A stretch of DNA of 64,000 nt from Paulownia fortunei. Taxonomy: Eukaryota; Streptophyta; Magnoliopsida; Lamiales; Paulowniaceae. The notes beneath the pieces are model-generated. The model did not search any database, was not told the DNA's origin, and saw nothing but the letters and a program-made list of their open reading frames with translations. Each line of letters begins with the position of its first letter. Within the stretch, counting starts at the first letter, position 1. The position numbers were made by a program, and so were the translations under genes. The DNA lies in the NCBI GenBank assembly GCA_019321725.1, contig CM033119.1, forward strand, positions 2,257,865 through 2,321,864, read 5' to 3'. This document shows positions 1 to 11,689 of the stretch, piece by piece.

Positions 1-512
1 TCGAACCTTCTTACCGTGCTAATTTAGTGAAATCAGAAACGCATTGTACCACGTAATGTCCAAGATCACTTTTTTTATACTGTCATATCAACATTAATTA
101 TGGGTAGTTTCTACAAACTAAAGAAATTTACCTCGAGTGACATTTATTTTCCACCTAACATACAACTAAAAAGTTAGCAATGGAGGGGTAACTAAGATTT
201 AAAATTGACATCTCAAGTGCACATGTAAATGTTATCCTAACTCATATTGTACAAATATAAAGTTAGCCACATCATAAGTGAATTATCATTAGTTTGCCTA
301 GTTAATGCTGAGCTCAATTGATGCAGACTTAGATATGTTAAGGCCATTGGATGATCACATTGATCTCTGCGGATGAACACAACTAATTTGAACTCAGTCA
401 TGATGTGCTTAGAGTTTTTATTGAATCCAAATCCAAGATTACAAAGTTTTCATTAGTTCTTCTAACTTGATCGACTAGTTGAGATGATGGTTAAACAAAC
501 CCCAAAAGGGTT
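1..512. other. gene-free spacer at left edge
   Basis: AT-rich sequence. I see no coding exon, RNA gene or clear repeat here. It ends where similarity to plastid 23S rRNA begins. Confidence 0.5.
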
Positions 513-752
513 AAGTTGTAAGACTATGTATGGGGGCTGACGCTTACCTAGTGTCGGAAGGTTAAGGAAGTTGGTGACTTGATGATAGGGGAGCCGATGA
601 TCGAAACCCCGATGAATGGCGGCCATAACTATAATTGTTTTAAGATAGCGAAATTTCTTGTCGGGTTAATTCCGATCCGCATGAAAGATGTAACGATTTG
701 GGCACTGTCTCCAAAAGAGATTCAGTGAAATAGACATGTCTGTGAAATTAAA
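513..752 (+). other. decayed nuclear insertion of plastid 23S rRNA (NUPT)
   Basis: About 240 bases read as a mutated copy of the domain IV/V part of chloroplast 23S rRNA. Recognisable landmarks, in the correct order, are GGAAGTTGGTGAC near 569, GGCGGCC near 619, TAGCGAAAT near 645 and GTGAAATAGACATGTCTGTG near 725. Most differences from the plastid sequence as I remember it are C to T or G to A, the signature of methyl-cytosine deamination in old organelle insertions. Plastid origin fits better than plant mitochondrial 26S, which diverges in the segment around 710-745. It is a non-functional fragment; the flanks show no further rRNA similarity that I can see. Confidence 0.85.
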
Positions 753-1399
753 GAAAGCCCAAAAGAATTTTTTGAGTGAATGATTTGGATAAATTCAAGT
801 TGATAAGTTGGGTCAGCGGAGACGAATAATAGAGTTATATTCTATTTATACTAGTTTTTAGGTAATGAAAATGAATTTTACCTTATTCTGATTCCTTAAT
901 TCATTTATCATTTTTTTGGCCACGATTATCCAAATAAGATATTACAACATATTGACTTAATAATAGAATTTTCGCAGAGCAAGCCCAATACCCTAACCCT
1001 TGTAGGTCTTGGACCACGATTCAAGAGGATTCAAAACATCCAATTACCTGATTATTGGTTCTTGATTCTCGAGCACATCAATAAGAATGCTCTAATTATG
1101 CTTGTAACTTATAATCCATCAGTTTTCCAAACATTCTTGAATTTAATTTCAAATCGCATGCGGCAATCTTATTGGCCACAACTTCGACTCAACTCTCTCA
1201 TAACGTGTAATAACTACGTGACTTGTCAAAATTGTCCATAATTTAAAAAATCACTTTACTGTACACTTTTGAGGCTTAGGCCCTCAACCCATGTTTAGAA
1301 TTCACAATGCAGATTTGGTTGGTTCTACACACTCTTTTTCAGTTGGATTTAAGGGCTTTCGATCTTATACGGATATGGATTTGACAGTACTTTTAGCCC
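753..1399. other. gene-free spacer
   Basis: AT-rich sequence without supportable features. A short CCCTAACCC run near 971 resembles a telobox but stands alone. Confidence 0.4.
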
Positions 1400-2050
1400 A
1401 ACACAAAATTCTGGTTGGGCTTGACTTGGGAATTTACCCTCCGTGATAAAGCCCACGCTGGTCCACTTGTTTACCTCCAAACTCGGCCCATATCTGCAAG
1501 CCCATCACTAATCCATCGTGAGAATTTTCAAAGCCCCACGTGGTCCAAAAACAGCCCACGGCGGCGACTCTCCTCATATTCGCCCACCAGATGGCGACCG
1601 CGGCGGATCCATTCACCCAACAATCGCCGCGTCCACCACCGAGTCAACCCCGAGTCTCCACCACGTGAAACCCCAATCCACCACCAACGACCCCAAACGT
1701 CACAAATTCCCACCTGAATGTCTGATGAAGTCAGGAGTCAAACAAATTAGTCAAAAATTCTGGAGTGGTGCAATGAGCGAGCAGCACTGTAGCCAAGCTG
1801 GTGGGCGAATCTCCTGCTTTCCGTTTTCCGCTCGCAAGTTGCAAACGTTTGGTGGGTAGTGATTTGATGCGATGCGGAAATATGGGCCGCGGCAATAATT
1901 TCTTTTGCTTCCTCTTTTTCTTTTTTTTCCTCCCCGCAGACAGCCAGAGTTGACTTCGGTACTGCGTGGGCCCCTAACAAACTGGCCCACCGTTTAAATC
2001 GTTGACCGTTTTGTGACCGTTTAATGTGGACGGAATATTGTGACAATTTT
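1400..2050. other. GC-rich block of unknown role with two G-boxes
   Basis: This stretch is clearly richer in G+C than the several kilobases on either side. It is rich in CG dinucleotides and has overlapping open frames on both strands, none recognisable as protein. Palindromic CACGTG G-boxes occur at 1537-1542 and 1662-1667. It could be a promoter or CpG-rich first-exon relic of a lost or distant gene, or part of a transposon. I cannot assign a coding function. Confidence 0.4.
1537..1667. promoter_or_regulatory. pair of G-box motifs (CACGTG)
   Basis: Two exact CACGTG palindromes, at 1537-1542 and 1662-1667, lie 125 bases apart in a GC-rich block. G-boxes bind bZIP and bHLH factors in plants. 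No gene start is recognisable nearby, so regulatory use is unproven. Confidence 0.3.
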
Positions 2051-3756
2051 TTTTTTTCCTTTGGGAATATTATAATTTAGGGTTGGCAAATTCAAGTAGA
2101 ATAGATATGTGTACCTAAATATTAATCTGAATGTTTTTTTATAATATTTAGACATATATATGACCCTAAATATATTGCTATTACTAGTACCTAAGAATGT
2201 GTATGTATAAATGTACAAATGAAGGGTTTATGTTGTTATTTAATGTATGAACCTCATTTAAATTTAATTTATTAAATATAAAAAATTGAATTTTAAATTA
2301 ATTTTATTGTTGACGAGTTTTAAAGATTGAATTGATTTCATCAATCTCGTCTGTATTTAATTTAAAACTTATATTTCAAATTTATTTTACTTAATAATTA
2401 AATTAAATTTAAACACAATTCATTTTGACGAAGAATTTAAAACTAAGCTCAATGAACAATGTATTTTGCACCACCTATTTATTGATTGAATTGACAAACT
2501 AGAAGGAAATAAATATCCTTCTGATTTTTGTAATTTTATCTTCGGACCATAAAACGTAAAACAAATTGTAGTTTATCACCCCTTAATTAAACATGAATAA
2601 CAAGTAATTACCATTTTCCTCGCCGCAGGTGTGAAAATCCTTCAATTTTAAGAAAGTTTTTAATTCTTTAGGACATTAATAACTATTACGTAGTCATTAC
2701 GGTAAACAACCTTAGATTAATTAAGAGTCAATTCTTTTGTCTGCATCAACAAAAAATCAACGTGACATAAGCTTAAATGCACTTTTTGCCGCATAGTCAA
2801 CTACGTTGTGGGGATGGACCACTCAAATGTCTTTATTTTCCATTAATGAAATGAAATTACTGAGGTTTTTCTTCTGTCTTCGTTAAGAGAAGCAATAATT
2901 CTAGGCAAAGACAATGATTATAAATTTGTTTATCTCATGCTATAAAGACAAGGTTTTTGGTTTATTAAGGATAAAAATTAGAGTCGTAGTTCATTACAAC
3001 GATTTAAAAAAATAATGACTTGAAATGTACGGCACAATGACTCGTATATCTTTAAACTTTGATTTCACCTAATTGTGTGTAGTTAGTTTTTTTTTTTTTT
3101 TTGTTAGAGATAAATAGCTACGAATCTCTATTATTGCACCCCAAAACCTTGAATGTGACAGCTTACCTAGTGCTGGTTTTTCGCCTAGCAATTAGTGCTT
3201 TCTCGTGCCCTTGACCACATATTCATGCTATTGACTTGTTGACAACATTTTTGGTTCACCAATTGAAACTCATGATCAAGAAATGAGCATACATAGTTCT
3301 ATTGGTAAGTAGATGAATAATGTTCTATCCTCTTGTTCCTATGGCATAGTTTAAGAAGTACGAGGCGGAGTTGGTTGTTATGTCGCTAGTTATGTCCTAA
3401 TTGGTCCCCGACACAATATAGGGTCATGAGCGTCGGGCTAAGGGGTGGTTGATCAACTCCAACGAACCTTCCGATCTCATCATAAATTTTATTTTTTGAA
3501 TTTATATGTGAGTGTTCAATTAATATAAAATTAACAAAATATGCAATAAAGTTTTACATGAGAGTCAAATCGATTTAGAATTAGCAAACACAACACTATA
3601 GTATTTCTGCCGATTTAATGTTTTGATTGGTCTAAAAAGGTTGGAATAGTATTAATATGATTGTCAAAAAAAAGGAGGGGTGCATTCACATTGAAGAAGA
3701 ACAAAAGAGTCTTCGTCACATAATACAAATGCCCAATTGATACGTAGCCGAAAAAA

Positions 3757-3774
3757 GGGTAGGGTAGGGTAGGG
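3757..3774 (+). repeat. (GGGTA)n tract, potential G-quadruplex
   Basis: Four GGG runs are separated by three identical TA loops, matching the canonical G3 N1-7 pattern exactly. It is also a short pentanucleotide repeat. Confidence 0.7.
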
Positions 3775-6306
3775 CAGATGATGGTTGGTTGAAGATTATT
3801 CCAATATTTGCTTATGTCATGCGTGACATTTCAGAACCCCGAATGGGCAGATCAGCTGACCCCTTTGCATTTATTGCACTTCAAATTCATGAAATTTCAA
3901 TAAGTTACATGGATAATAGTAACATAAAATGGATAAAATTAGCCAACACCATCCCTCAAAAAAAATATTTATATGTATATATACTATTTTTCGTTGATCA
4001 TGGATTCGACTAATTTAGAAGAAAGTTGTATCTATAGTTTTAATCGCATAATTTTATCTTATAATGTTTTTATCTATATAATAATTGAGCATAAGATACT
4101 ATAATTTGAACTTGATTAAATGATTAATTTTCTTAGAAAAGGAAAACCCATATTAGGACATCAACAATGTACGAGTACGCCTAGGTAAAAAGGTAAAACC
4201 ATGGGGTTTTGTCATTGTACTTTTGCAAGTTGAGATGAATTTTTTATGTTTGGGAGTTGGGACACCAATATTGTAAAGAAAAGAAAATCTTGACAGCCCA
4301 TTTTATTTTATTTTATCTACCACTTTCCTTTTCTATAAAAATAAAAATAAAAATTGTGCCTCCGTGACCAATCCATACAAGCACTTCAAGAATTTGGAAC
4401 AGGTGAACCAAAATTTTCAAACCCATCATACATTTTAATACGAATAAATTGTCCAAAGATTTGTCAAACTAATTTTGTTCAATTGAAATGTCATGAATAT
4501 TTCTTGTCACACTACCTTTTAATATTAATTAATAAGCAAAGTTTTCAAACTCTGCTTTTTCAAATTCAGCGACTATTCGCGGCTTCACATAAAATCAAAT
4601 TTTAAAAAATAAAAAGAAAGTGTCACAAAATTTCAACTATGAAAGAAGCACAAAAAGAATTATAAGATATTTTCAATGGTTTGATACTTTTTAAACTATT
4701 GAAACAAAGTGTGTGTGGAAATAGATAAGAAAACCTGCCTAACACTTTTTACTAAAACTTTAGAAAAATCAAGTGATAGTTACTTGACTATATCTCATTC
4801 TTTTGTCGAGTATTAATCTTTGAAAATACCTAATTTATTTTTGCAATAGGAAACACTTTTAAGGTTTGCAAGACTAATAAAGTCGACTATTATTTCGTGT
4901 GAGTCTCTGATAACTAATGATTTAAACGATCAAGACTGTATATTATAAAGTCAGTTAATATTTTAATTATTTTATTTAAACCTATATTTTGATTTTATTT
5001 AAAAAAAAAAAGGCTTGCCATGGACATATATTTAGGATGTTACATTTCAAAGTCCTAAACAAATGAAATACCAATTTGATTGAAAAAACTTGTTAAGATT
5101 CTATTATATCCTAAGTCGTTCAAAAAAAAAAATTTGGAGTCAAATATTTCAGCTATGCCTAGAAAAACACCTTTTGACTGATATATCCACTCTAAGGGTT
5201 GCTCTCATTATTTCTTTCTCGAATCCATATCTTAATAGAATTTCTCTCTGTACTTGGGAACTTTTTGCATGAAAAATCAACTCAACCAACCCAACCCCGC
5301 CTCCCCTCCCCCGCACCCAAAAAAAAAATAAAAATAAAAATAAAAAAAATTATACAAATCAAAAGGAATATAAATTTCATTGGAAAAAATAAAATAATAA
5401 AAGGCGCTTTTCTTAAACAAAATCAAAGGTTGATTAAGAAAAAGACTAAAGAAAAATCCATTATTACATATAAAGGAGGCAATCTCTCCTATGGTTTATC
5501 AATTCAAGAAAATTTTCAAATTTGTAACCCAAAAAAAAAAATTAAATTTAAATATATGGGATTTAATTATCTTTTTAAGAATAATGCTGTGATTGAAACA
5601 TTTAAAAAAATGTCCCAAAGGAATAATCTTTGTCTTTGTTCTAATGATCACCAACTAAAGATAAGAGAGAACTTATAATTTTCTTCACAAAGAATATATA
5701 CTTAAAATTAAATTCTAATTGTTGGTCCTTTTCATAATAATAATAAGAATAACAACCAAAAGTTTGATCAAATTACTGTCTTAGTTATCAAGTTGAGAAA
5801 ATTCTTTGAAATCCAACGAAAATCAAATGACAGTATTTCTTTCCATTTTTTTAACATGTAATTAATTTTTTTCATGATGAATTATTTACATTAATACAGT
5901 GTTTTTTTTTTATCTCAAAATTGATTTTATGAATACATATAAATAATTATCTCAAAGGACTGATCAACAAAAAAAAAATGGACTTTTTTCCTTGGAAACT
6001 CTTATAATTTATGATTTTCCGAATTTTCATCAAATGCTAAAGAAACATCACATTTGCTTCGTACATGTATTTTCTAATCACATAAAATCAGAAAAGCCAA
6101 TCCATACAACTAAAGTTTTTTCTTTTAATTCTGGTAAATGGAATTTTTTTTGTTGTCCCTTTTTAATTTGGACATGTGTTTAAATAATTTATAGCAACAA
6201 TGCAAGATAGGGGTACATATGCCTGACCAAACTTATTTTGCATGCACATAAATCATGCTTCTTAGATAATTAATATTTTTGTGCTATTATTCATGATTGT
6301 GCCACC

Positions 6307-6309
<3 letters not shown>

Positions 6310-6338
<29 letters not shown>
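6310..6338. repeat. (AT)n microsatellite
   Basis: About 14 uninterrupted AT dinucleotides in an AT-rich spacer. Confidence 0.95.
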
Positions 6339-6341
<3 letters not shown>

Positions 6342-6561
6342 CAATCATTCCTAAAATTAATAGCCTGGTTTGACATGACAGGGTATTTTAGATGAGAAGG
6401 GAGAAAATATAAATTTCATGTTTTTTATATTATTATATTTAAAAATTAGTGATTGAGAGTTAGTAATGTTATATTATTATTTTAATTAAGAAGATAATTG
6501 TAAAAATAAATTATTTTAAAAAATAAAATTTTATTATGTGACGGCTTAGAAAACAATTTTA

Positions 6562-6613
6562 AAACGGAGGAATAGTATTTTGGGAATAAACGGAGGAATA
6601 GTATTTTGGGAAT
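6562..6613. repeat. 26-bp perfect tandem duplication
   Basis: Two adjacent identical 26-base units (6562-6587 and 6588-6613), each starting AAACGGAGG. Perfect identity suggests a recent event. Confidence 0.9.
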
Positions 6614-8845
6614 AACAAATAGGGGAAATGACATTTTTCTTCACAAACTGTTATCTACCAATTCCTAATAATCACTTTTCAGAATCTTATGTTATTATAA
6701 TGAGTTGGTCAAACATTAAGGCTCACTGGCAATGGCAGTGATTAATTTGATTATCTTAAAGAATGGGAATAAAATGTTTCTTTTTTCCAAGAATTGAGGC
6801 TGTGAGAAAAAGTGCTCATCACTTTGGATTTTGGAATGTGTTTATGTAATTCTTTTGAGGATACTAACAAAGTGGCCTTGTGGCTTGTAGTGAACCTCTA
6901 CTCTTTCCTTAGCATTATGTAATTAATATTTAAGGAGAAAAAGTATTTTTCTTTTTACAAAAAAATTACATCTTTTATTATCAAGAATTCGAATAGAATA
7001 AAATATTATATAAATGAATTAATATTCACAATAATGAAATTCGAACCTTTTTTTTTATCGTGACCCAATCTTATTAATTAGACAAAATCTTATTAAAAAA
7101 ATATGATATTACTGAGGGTATAAGTTAACAAAAAGAATATTCTCCCACTAATACACATCACAAAATTAATTTAGTTTTCTGGCAAGTTGAAGGGTTTAAA
7201 TGATTTTTTATTTTTTTTTGTGAATTTTCTCACAATTCGTTTAGATGGTCCAGTACTCATTTATGCAAAAAAAGAGGATGGATAGTATTTTGGATATCTT
7301 ATTGTAACGCCACGATATATGCTAATTAAATATATATTAATGATATTATAATATTATATAATTGATTTGAATTTATAATATTATAAAAAGAAATAGAATA
7401 TCAATTATAATAAAAAAAAAATCTTTTTTTCAAACAGTTAATTGATTTTCCTTGCCTACCTTACTTTATAACACCAACTACCATCAATAACACGTAATAC
7501 TTTTACACAATTCAACAAGATAATCGTATTTTATATGCCAAAATGATTTTATGATGTCTCAAGACTCCGTATATTAGGTTTGAATCCCAACAAAATACAG
7601 ATATTAATTTAATTTGTAATTCTGAAATTATAAATGATATATTTGACTGTCATACTTGAAAAATAAAATAAAATGAAGGTACAACTATACTAACACTATT
7701 GGCTATGCATACATGGGATAGCCTCATACTTTAAAGGTAAAAAGGATTTATAACTAAGCCAATTATGCATCATTTGCAACAAAAATACCATTGAAAAAAA
7801 TGAATTGCACAAGAGAAATCCAATCAAATGCAAGAATGCCCAAATAGGTGAGGAGATCAATCAATTAATGCATATAACCAACTTTAAAAGATACCCCCTT
7901 CATCAAAAGTAGTAATTGTCTTTGTGTAATAACCTTTCTTTCCTCAAATTTTGGGAACCCAACAATGTGAGAACATAGAATACTAAGGTGTCCTTCCAAC
8001 AAAGGCAAATTATTTGTCCTAAAAAAACACACACAAAAAAAAAAAAAAAAGAAAAAAAGAAAATCAAGCAAGAACCATCACCAATTTTGGACCTATATTC
8101 TAATCCCTCTCTAAAGAAAATGTTTGACTGGTAACTGATAGGTGTCTCAATTACTTAAATGGCATTAACATACTCACGTACAAGCCAGCATTATTTGAGG
8201 GGATCCATGATTAATATCAAAGGAGAACCATATTCTGTTTCTTGATAAAAAGGGATGGAGGAGAAGCCGTAGCGTGCAAATTATTATGATTCAAAGGTTC
8301 TCAATAAAAGAGACAGATTAGAATATCATTTCAATCCCACTTTTTTGTACGTATATATATTGCTGGGAATTCATCAAAGAGTGGCACACAATACTTAAAA
8401 CAAACCCCATTCCTATATAGTTTTTGCAGTACTTTTCCTCTTATAGAGTTGGTTTCCATTTTTATCAGAGGAGAAGAATAAGTAGACAATGACAGTAAGA
8501 ACCCTTAAATCTTTTCTTGTTCTTTCTTCTGCAATCCAATGTTTTCTAGGAGTAATCATCATTTTTCTGCAATTTCAATGCTAGAACCGAGAAGTTTGCA
8601 ACTAAGCAAGTTAATTTGATGCCTACTTTTGTTTGTATGATCAGTTTGATACCTGCATAAGGCATTATTAGCAGTGCCCAGCTCAGTTTCTTAATCATTT
8701 TCCTTTTTGGGTAAAAAGATTGCATGTTTTCTTACCTTCTTATTAACATTCCATTAACTTCTTCTATGCCACTTGTCAGGGCCCATGCTACCTTCCAAAC
8801 CAACCACATATATAGTATTCATGCATGTCTTTGCTGATGTTAATT

Positions 8846-8879
8846 CCCCACCCCCACGCCCCCACCCCACCCCACCCCA
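8846..8879 (-). repeat. C-rich tract, potential G-quadruplex on the minus strand
   Basis: Successive runs of four or five C are separated by A or ACG. The minus strand therefore has at least five G4-G5 tracts with one- to two-base loops. It lies about 0.8 kb upstream of the permease start codon. Confidence 0.75.
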
Positions 8880-9056
8880 TTTTTTATTTTTTTAACCTCA
8901 TTTCCTGTATGAGAAATTCACTTTGCTCTTTAAATTTCAGAAATCTTGCATTTACTTTTTGCCCTACATCAGGATTAATTCAGTAGAGATTATGTGAATT
9001 TGACACGTATAAGAACTAACAAGGCTACGTTTCAAGTAAATATGGATCGCTTTTTA

Positions 9057-9078
9057 GGGTGGGGTTGGAGGGGGAGGG
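9057..9078 (+). repeat. G-rich tract, potential G-quadruplex
   Basis: Runs GGG, GGGG, GGGGG and GGG are separated by loops of 1, 5 and 1 bases. It lies about 200 bases upstream of the likely permease TATA box. Confidence 0.65.
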
Positions 9079-9256
9079 TGTGATCTTTTGCATAGCAGAT
9101 TGAAGTCAATAATATATCCATAAACTATGCCTTTTAGGACCCTTTAGGTGGGGCGTTACGCCATTTTAAACGTTGACAAAACGCGTCTCTCTTGTGTCAA
9201 TTTTGTCCTGTGCCTTAGCCTATTTGTGTAACTTTAATCTAAGTTATTTCTCTTGT

Positions 9257-9264
9257 TATATATA
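9257..9264 (+). promoter_or_regulatory. TATA box of the amino acid permease gene
   Basis: TATATATA lies about 375 bases before the start codon, so transcription would begin near 9290. The resulting leader contains a minimal upstream frame, ATG CAC TAA, at 9482-9490. Confidence 0.5.
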
Positions 9265-9637
9265 CCCTGCTAGCCATGGCACATTCATCTGCAAACTAAT
9301 TCTCAACCCTACTTCATCAGTCTTGAGTGTATAACATATTAATTGAGTCTTAGCCATTAGCAGAAAATCCATTTGGGGTTCTTGCAGAAACTCTTGAAAA
9401 GTGTGTCAAAATTTGTGTGCGCCTTTCTGCAACTAGTTTAAGTATACTGGCAAGAAAACAGTTGGGAGTGGGTGCCATTTCATGCACTAAATTTCTGAAC
9501 AGAGAGAGCATTCATTAAACACTGATTGAACAGCAACTGCTCTCCTGCATAGCTGCATAACTTTCTGCAAATAAGTTATCCCAAATCCCATCTGATTTTT
9601 TTGGGTTTTTGATTGAAAATAAAAAATAAAAAACAAG

Positions 9638-11689
9638 ATGAGTGAGACTACAGGAATAAGGCAGCACCACCAAGTTTTTGATGTCTCCGTCAATGTGCCT
9701 CCTCAGGGTGGCTCCAAGTGTTATGATGATGATGGCCGTCTGAAGAGAACTGGTATTTTTCTTGTTCTTTTACACTTAAATTATTCGAACTTGAGCTTTC
9801 AAATTTTCATTTTCTTGATATTTTGGGTCTTAAGTTTTCTTTCTGCTATCTGCTGTTCTTTCTTGATAGGGACTGTATGGACTGCAAGTGCTCACATCAT
9901 AACAGCTGTGATTGGTTCTGGAGTTCTTTCCTTGGCTTGGGCCACAGCTCAGTTGGGGTGGATTGCTGGTCCAACCGTGCTGTTCTTGTTCTCGTTTGTG
10001 ACATATTATACTTCATCCCTTCTGGCAGCATGTTACCGGTCTGGTGATCCTGATAATGGCAAGAGAAATTACACTTACATGGATGCTGTTAGAGCCAACC
10101 TAGGTAAATTTTCTTGATATGTTGGTAATATTTTAAGTTCATGGCATTTGTGTGTTCTTTTTCAACAAAGTTCTGAAAAAAACAGTTTGACCCTTGTGAT
10201 TTTCTTGAATTTCAGGTGGGTTCAAGGTTAAAATTTGTGGGGCAATTCAGTACTTAAATCTTTTTGGAGTTGCTATTGGTTACACCATTGCTGCATCTAT
10301 AAGCTTGATGTGAGTATGGATTTTGATATTACAAGTGTTTTGTAATAGTTCAATGTTCTAGTTTAAATCCCTGGTGGGTAATGTTTAGTATACTGATATC
10401 TGAACATTTATGGAACAGGGCAATTGAGAGGTCTAATTGCTTCCACTCAAAAGGAGATAACAGTCCTTGCAGAGTTTCTAGCAATCCTTACATGATTGCA
10501 TTTGGTGTTATTGAAATAATTTTCTCCCAAATCCCAGATTTTGATCAGATATGGTGGCTCTCAATTGTTGCTGCAGTTATGTCCTTTACTTATTCCACCA
10601 TTGGTATGGGCCTTGGGATTGCAAAAGTTGCAGGTAGAGAAGAACCCCATTCAGATTCCAGTGTTTGTTTTCAAGCTGTTCTTTTCTTTAGTGAAGAACT
10701 AATTTCTTGATTTTGAAGTGTTTTAACAAGAAATTTTTCTCGAATTATCATTACAGAATCTGGAAAAATCAGGGGAAGTCTCACTGGAATAAGCATTGGC
10801 AGGGTCACTGAAACACAAAAGATTTGGAGAAGCTTCCAAGCTCTGGGGGCTATAGCTTTTGCCTATTCTTACTCCCTCATTCTTATTGAAATTCAGGTAT
10901 AATTCTGCTTTTTTTCTTCCCTTTTTTGGCACCAAAAAATATCATACTCTGTAGTCCAATCTTCTATTCTCTCTTTCAATTTCTTCATGTTGACATAAAT
11001 GATATTCATTTGATATTTTTTAATTAAAATGACAGGATACAATCAAATCCCCACCATCAGAACACAAGACAATGAAGAAGGCCACTTTTATTAGTGTAGC
11101 AGTAACAACAATTTTCTACATGCTTTGTGGCTGCTTTGGCTATGCAGCATTTGGAGACTTGTCCCCTGGAAATCTCCTCACTGGTTTTGGCTTTTACAAC
11201 CCCTACTGGCTTCTTGACATAGCGAATGCCGCCATCGTAATCCACCTTGTTGGTGCGTACCAAGTTTACTGTCAACCCCTCTTCGCCTTCATTGAAAAAA
11301 CTGCATCAGAATGGTTCCCTGACAACAAATTCATCACCAAAGAAGTCGCAATCCCAATCCCTGGCTTCAAGCCTTACAAGCTCAACCTTTTTAGACTTAT
11401 ATGGAGAACTATCTTTGTGATCATTACAACCATAATTTCCATGCTCATGCCATTCTTCAATGATGTCGTTGGTATTCTTGGCGCTTTCGGATTTTGGCCT
11501 CTCACAGTTTATTTCCCTGTGGAAATGTACATTGCGCAGAAGAGGATTCCCAAATGGAGCGCAAGATGGCTGTGCCTCCAAATTCTAAGTATGGCTTGTC
11601 TGGTTATATCAATTGCTGCTGCTGTTGGTTCTTTTGCCGGAGTTGTTTCTGATCTCAAAGTTTACAAGCCTTTCAAGACTAGTTACTGA
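9638..11689 (+). CDS. AAP3: amino acid permease, AAP family (AAP3-like)
   Basis: Proton-coupled symporter importing neutral and acidic or basic amino acids across the plasma membrane; in plants the AAPs act in phloem loading and seed supply (family knowledge). Six exons join in frame: 9638-9752, 9870-10103, 10216-10309, 10419-10633, 10757-10896 and 11036-11689. All junctions are GT-AG, giving 483 residues, the usual AAP length. A short hydrophilic N-terminus leads into TASAHIITAVIGSGVLSLAW, the family signature of the first membrane segment, followed by about ten more hydrophobic segments. Other conserved blocks are NPYMIAFGVIEI, SQIPDFDQIWWLS, FAYSYSLILIEIQD and FGFYNPYWLLDIANAA. The C-terminus YKPFKTSY is typical. 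The subgroup (AAP2/3/4/5-like) is assigned from overall resemblance and from a remembered Arabidopsis neighbourhood, so the number 3 is less sure than the family. Nothing is broken. Confidence 0.96.

Larger units (their letters stand above)
2051..9256. other. 7 kb AT-rich gene-free region
   Basis: No protein-coding exon with splice logic or recognisable product is visible. Long open frames around 5.2-5.7 kb are lysine/isoleucine-rich translations of A-rich DNA. The stretch at 3350-3480 is less AT-rich and may be a fragment of a dispersed repeat. The region also holds two short repeats and three G-rich tracts, listed separately. A cluster around 8340-8510 (TATA-like sequence, then a possible GTAAGA donor near 8500) could be a distal 5' UTR exon of the permease gene; this is speculative. 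Confidence 0.5.

Noticed and set aside
1415..2046. Several overlapping open frames on both strands in the GC-rich block
   Set aside because: Fewer stop codons are expected at this base composition. The frames overlap on both strands and none resembles a known protein.
3350..3480. Less AT-rich segment resembling a dispersed repeat or LTR fragment
   Set aside because: The family could not be named and no terminal repeats or target duplication are visible, so it is mentioned only within the spacer entry.
5199..5678. 159-codon open frame on the + strand
   Set aside because: It is a lysine/isoleucine-rich translation of A-rich DNA, with no recognisable domain and no splice or promoter context.
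7000..7620. GGTTCGAAT/GGTTTGAATCCC motifs resembling polymerase III B boxes
   Set aside because: Isolated motifs without a matching A box or tRNA-length pairing.
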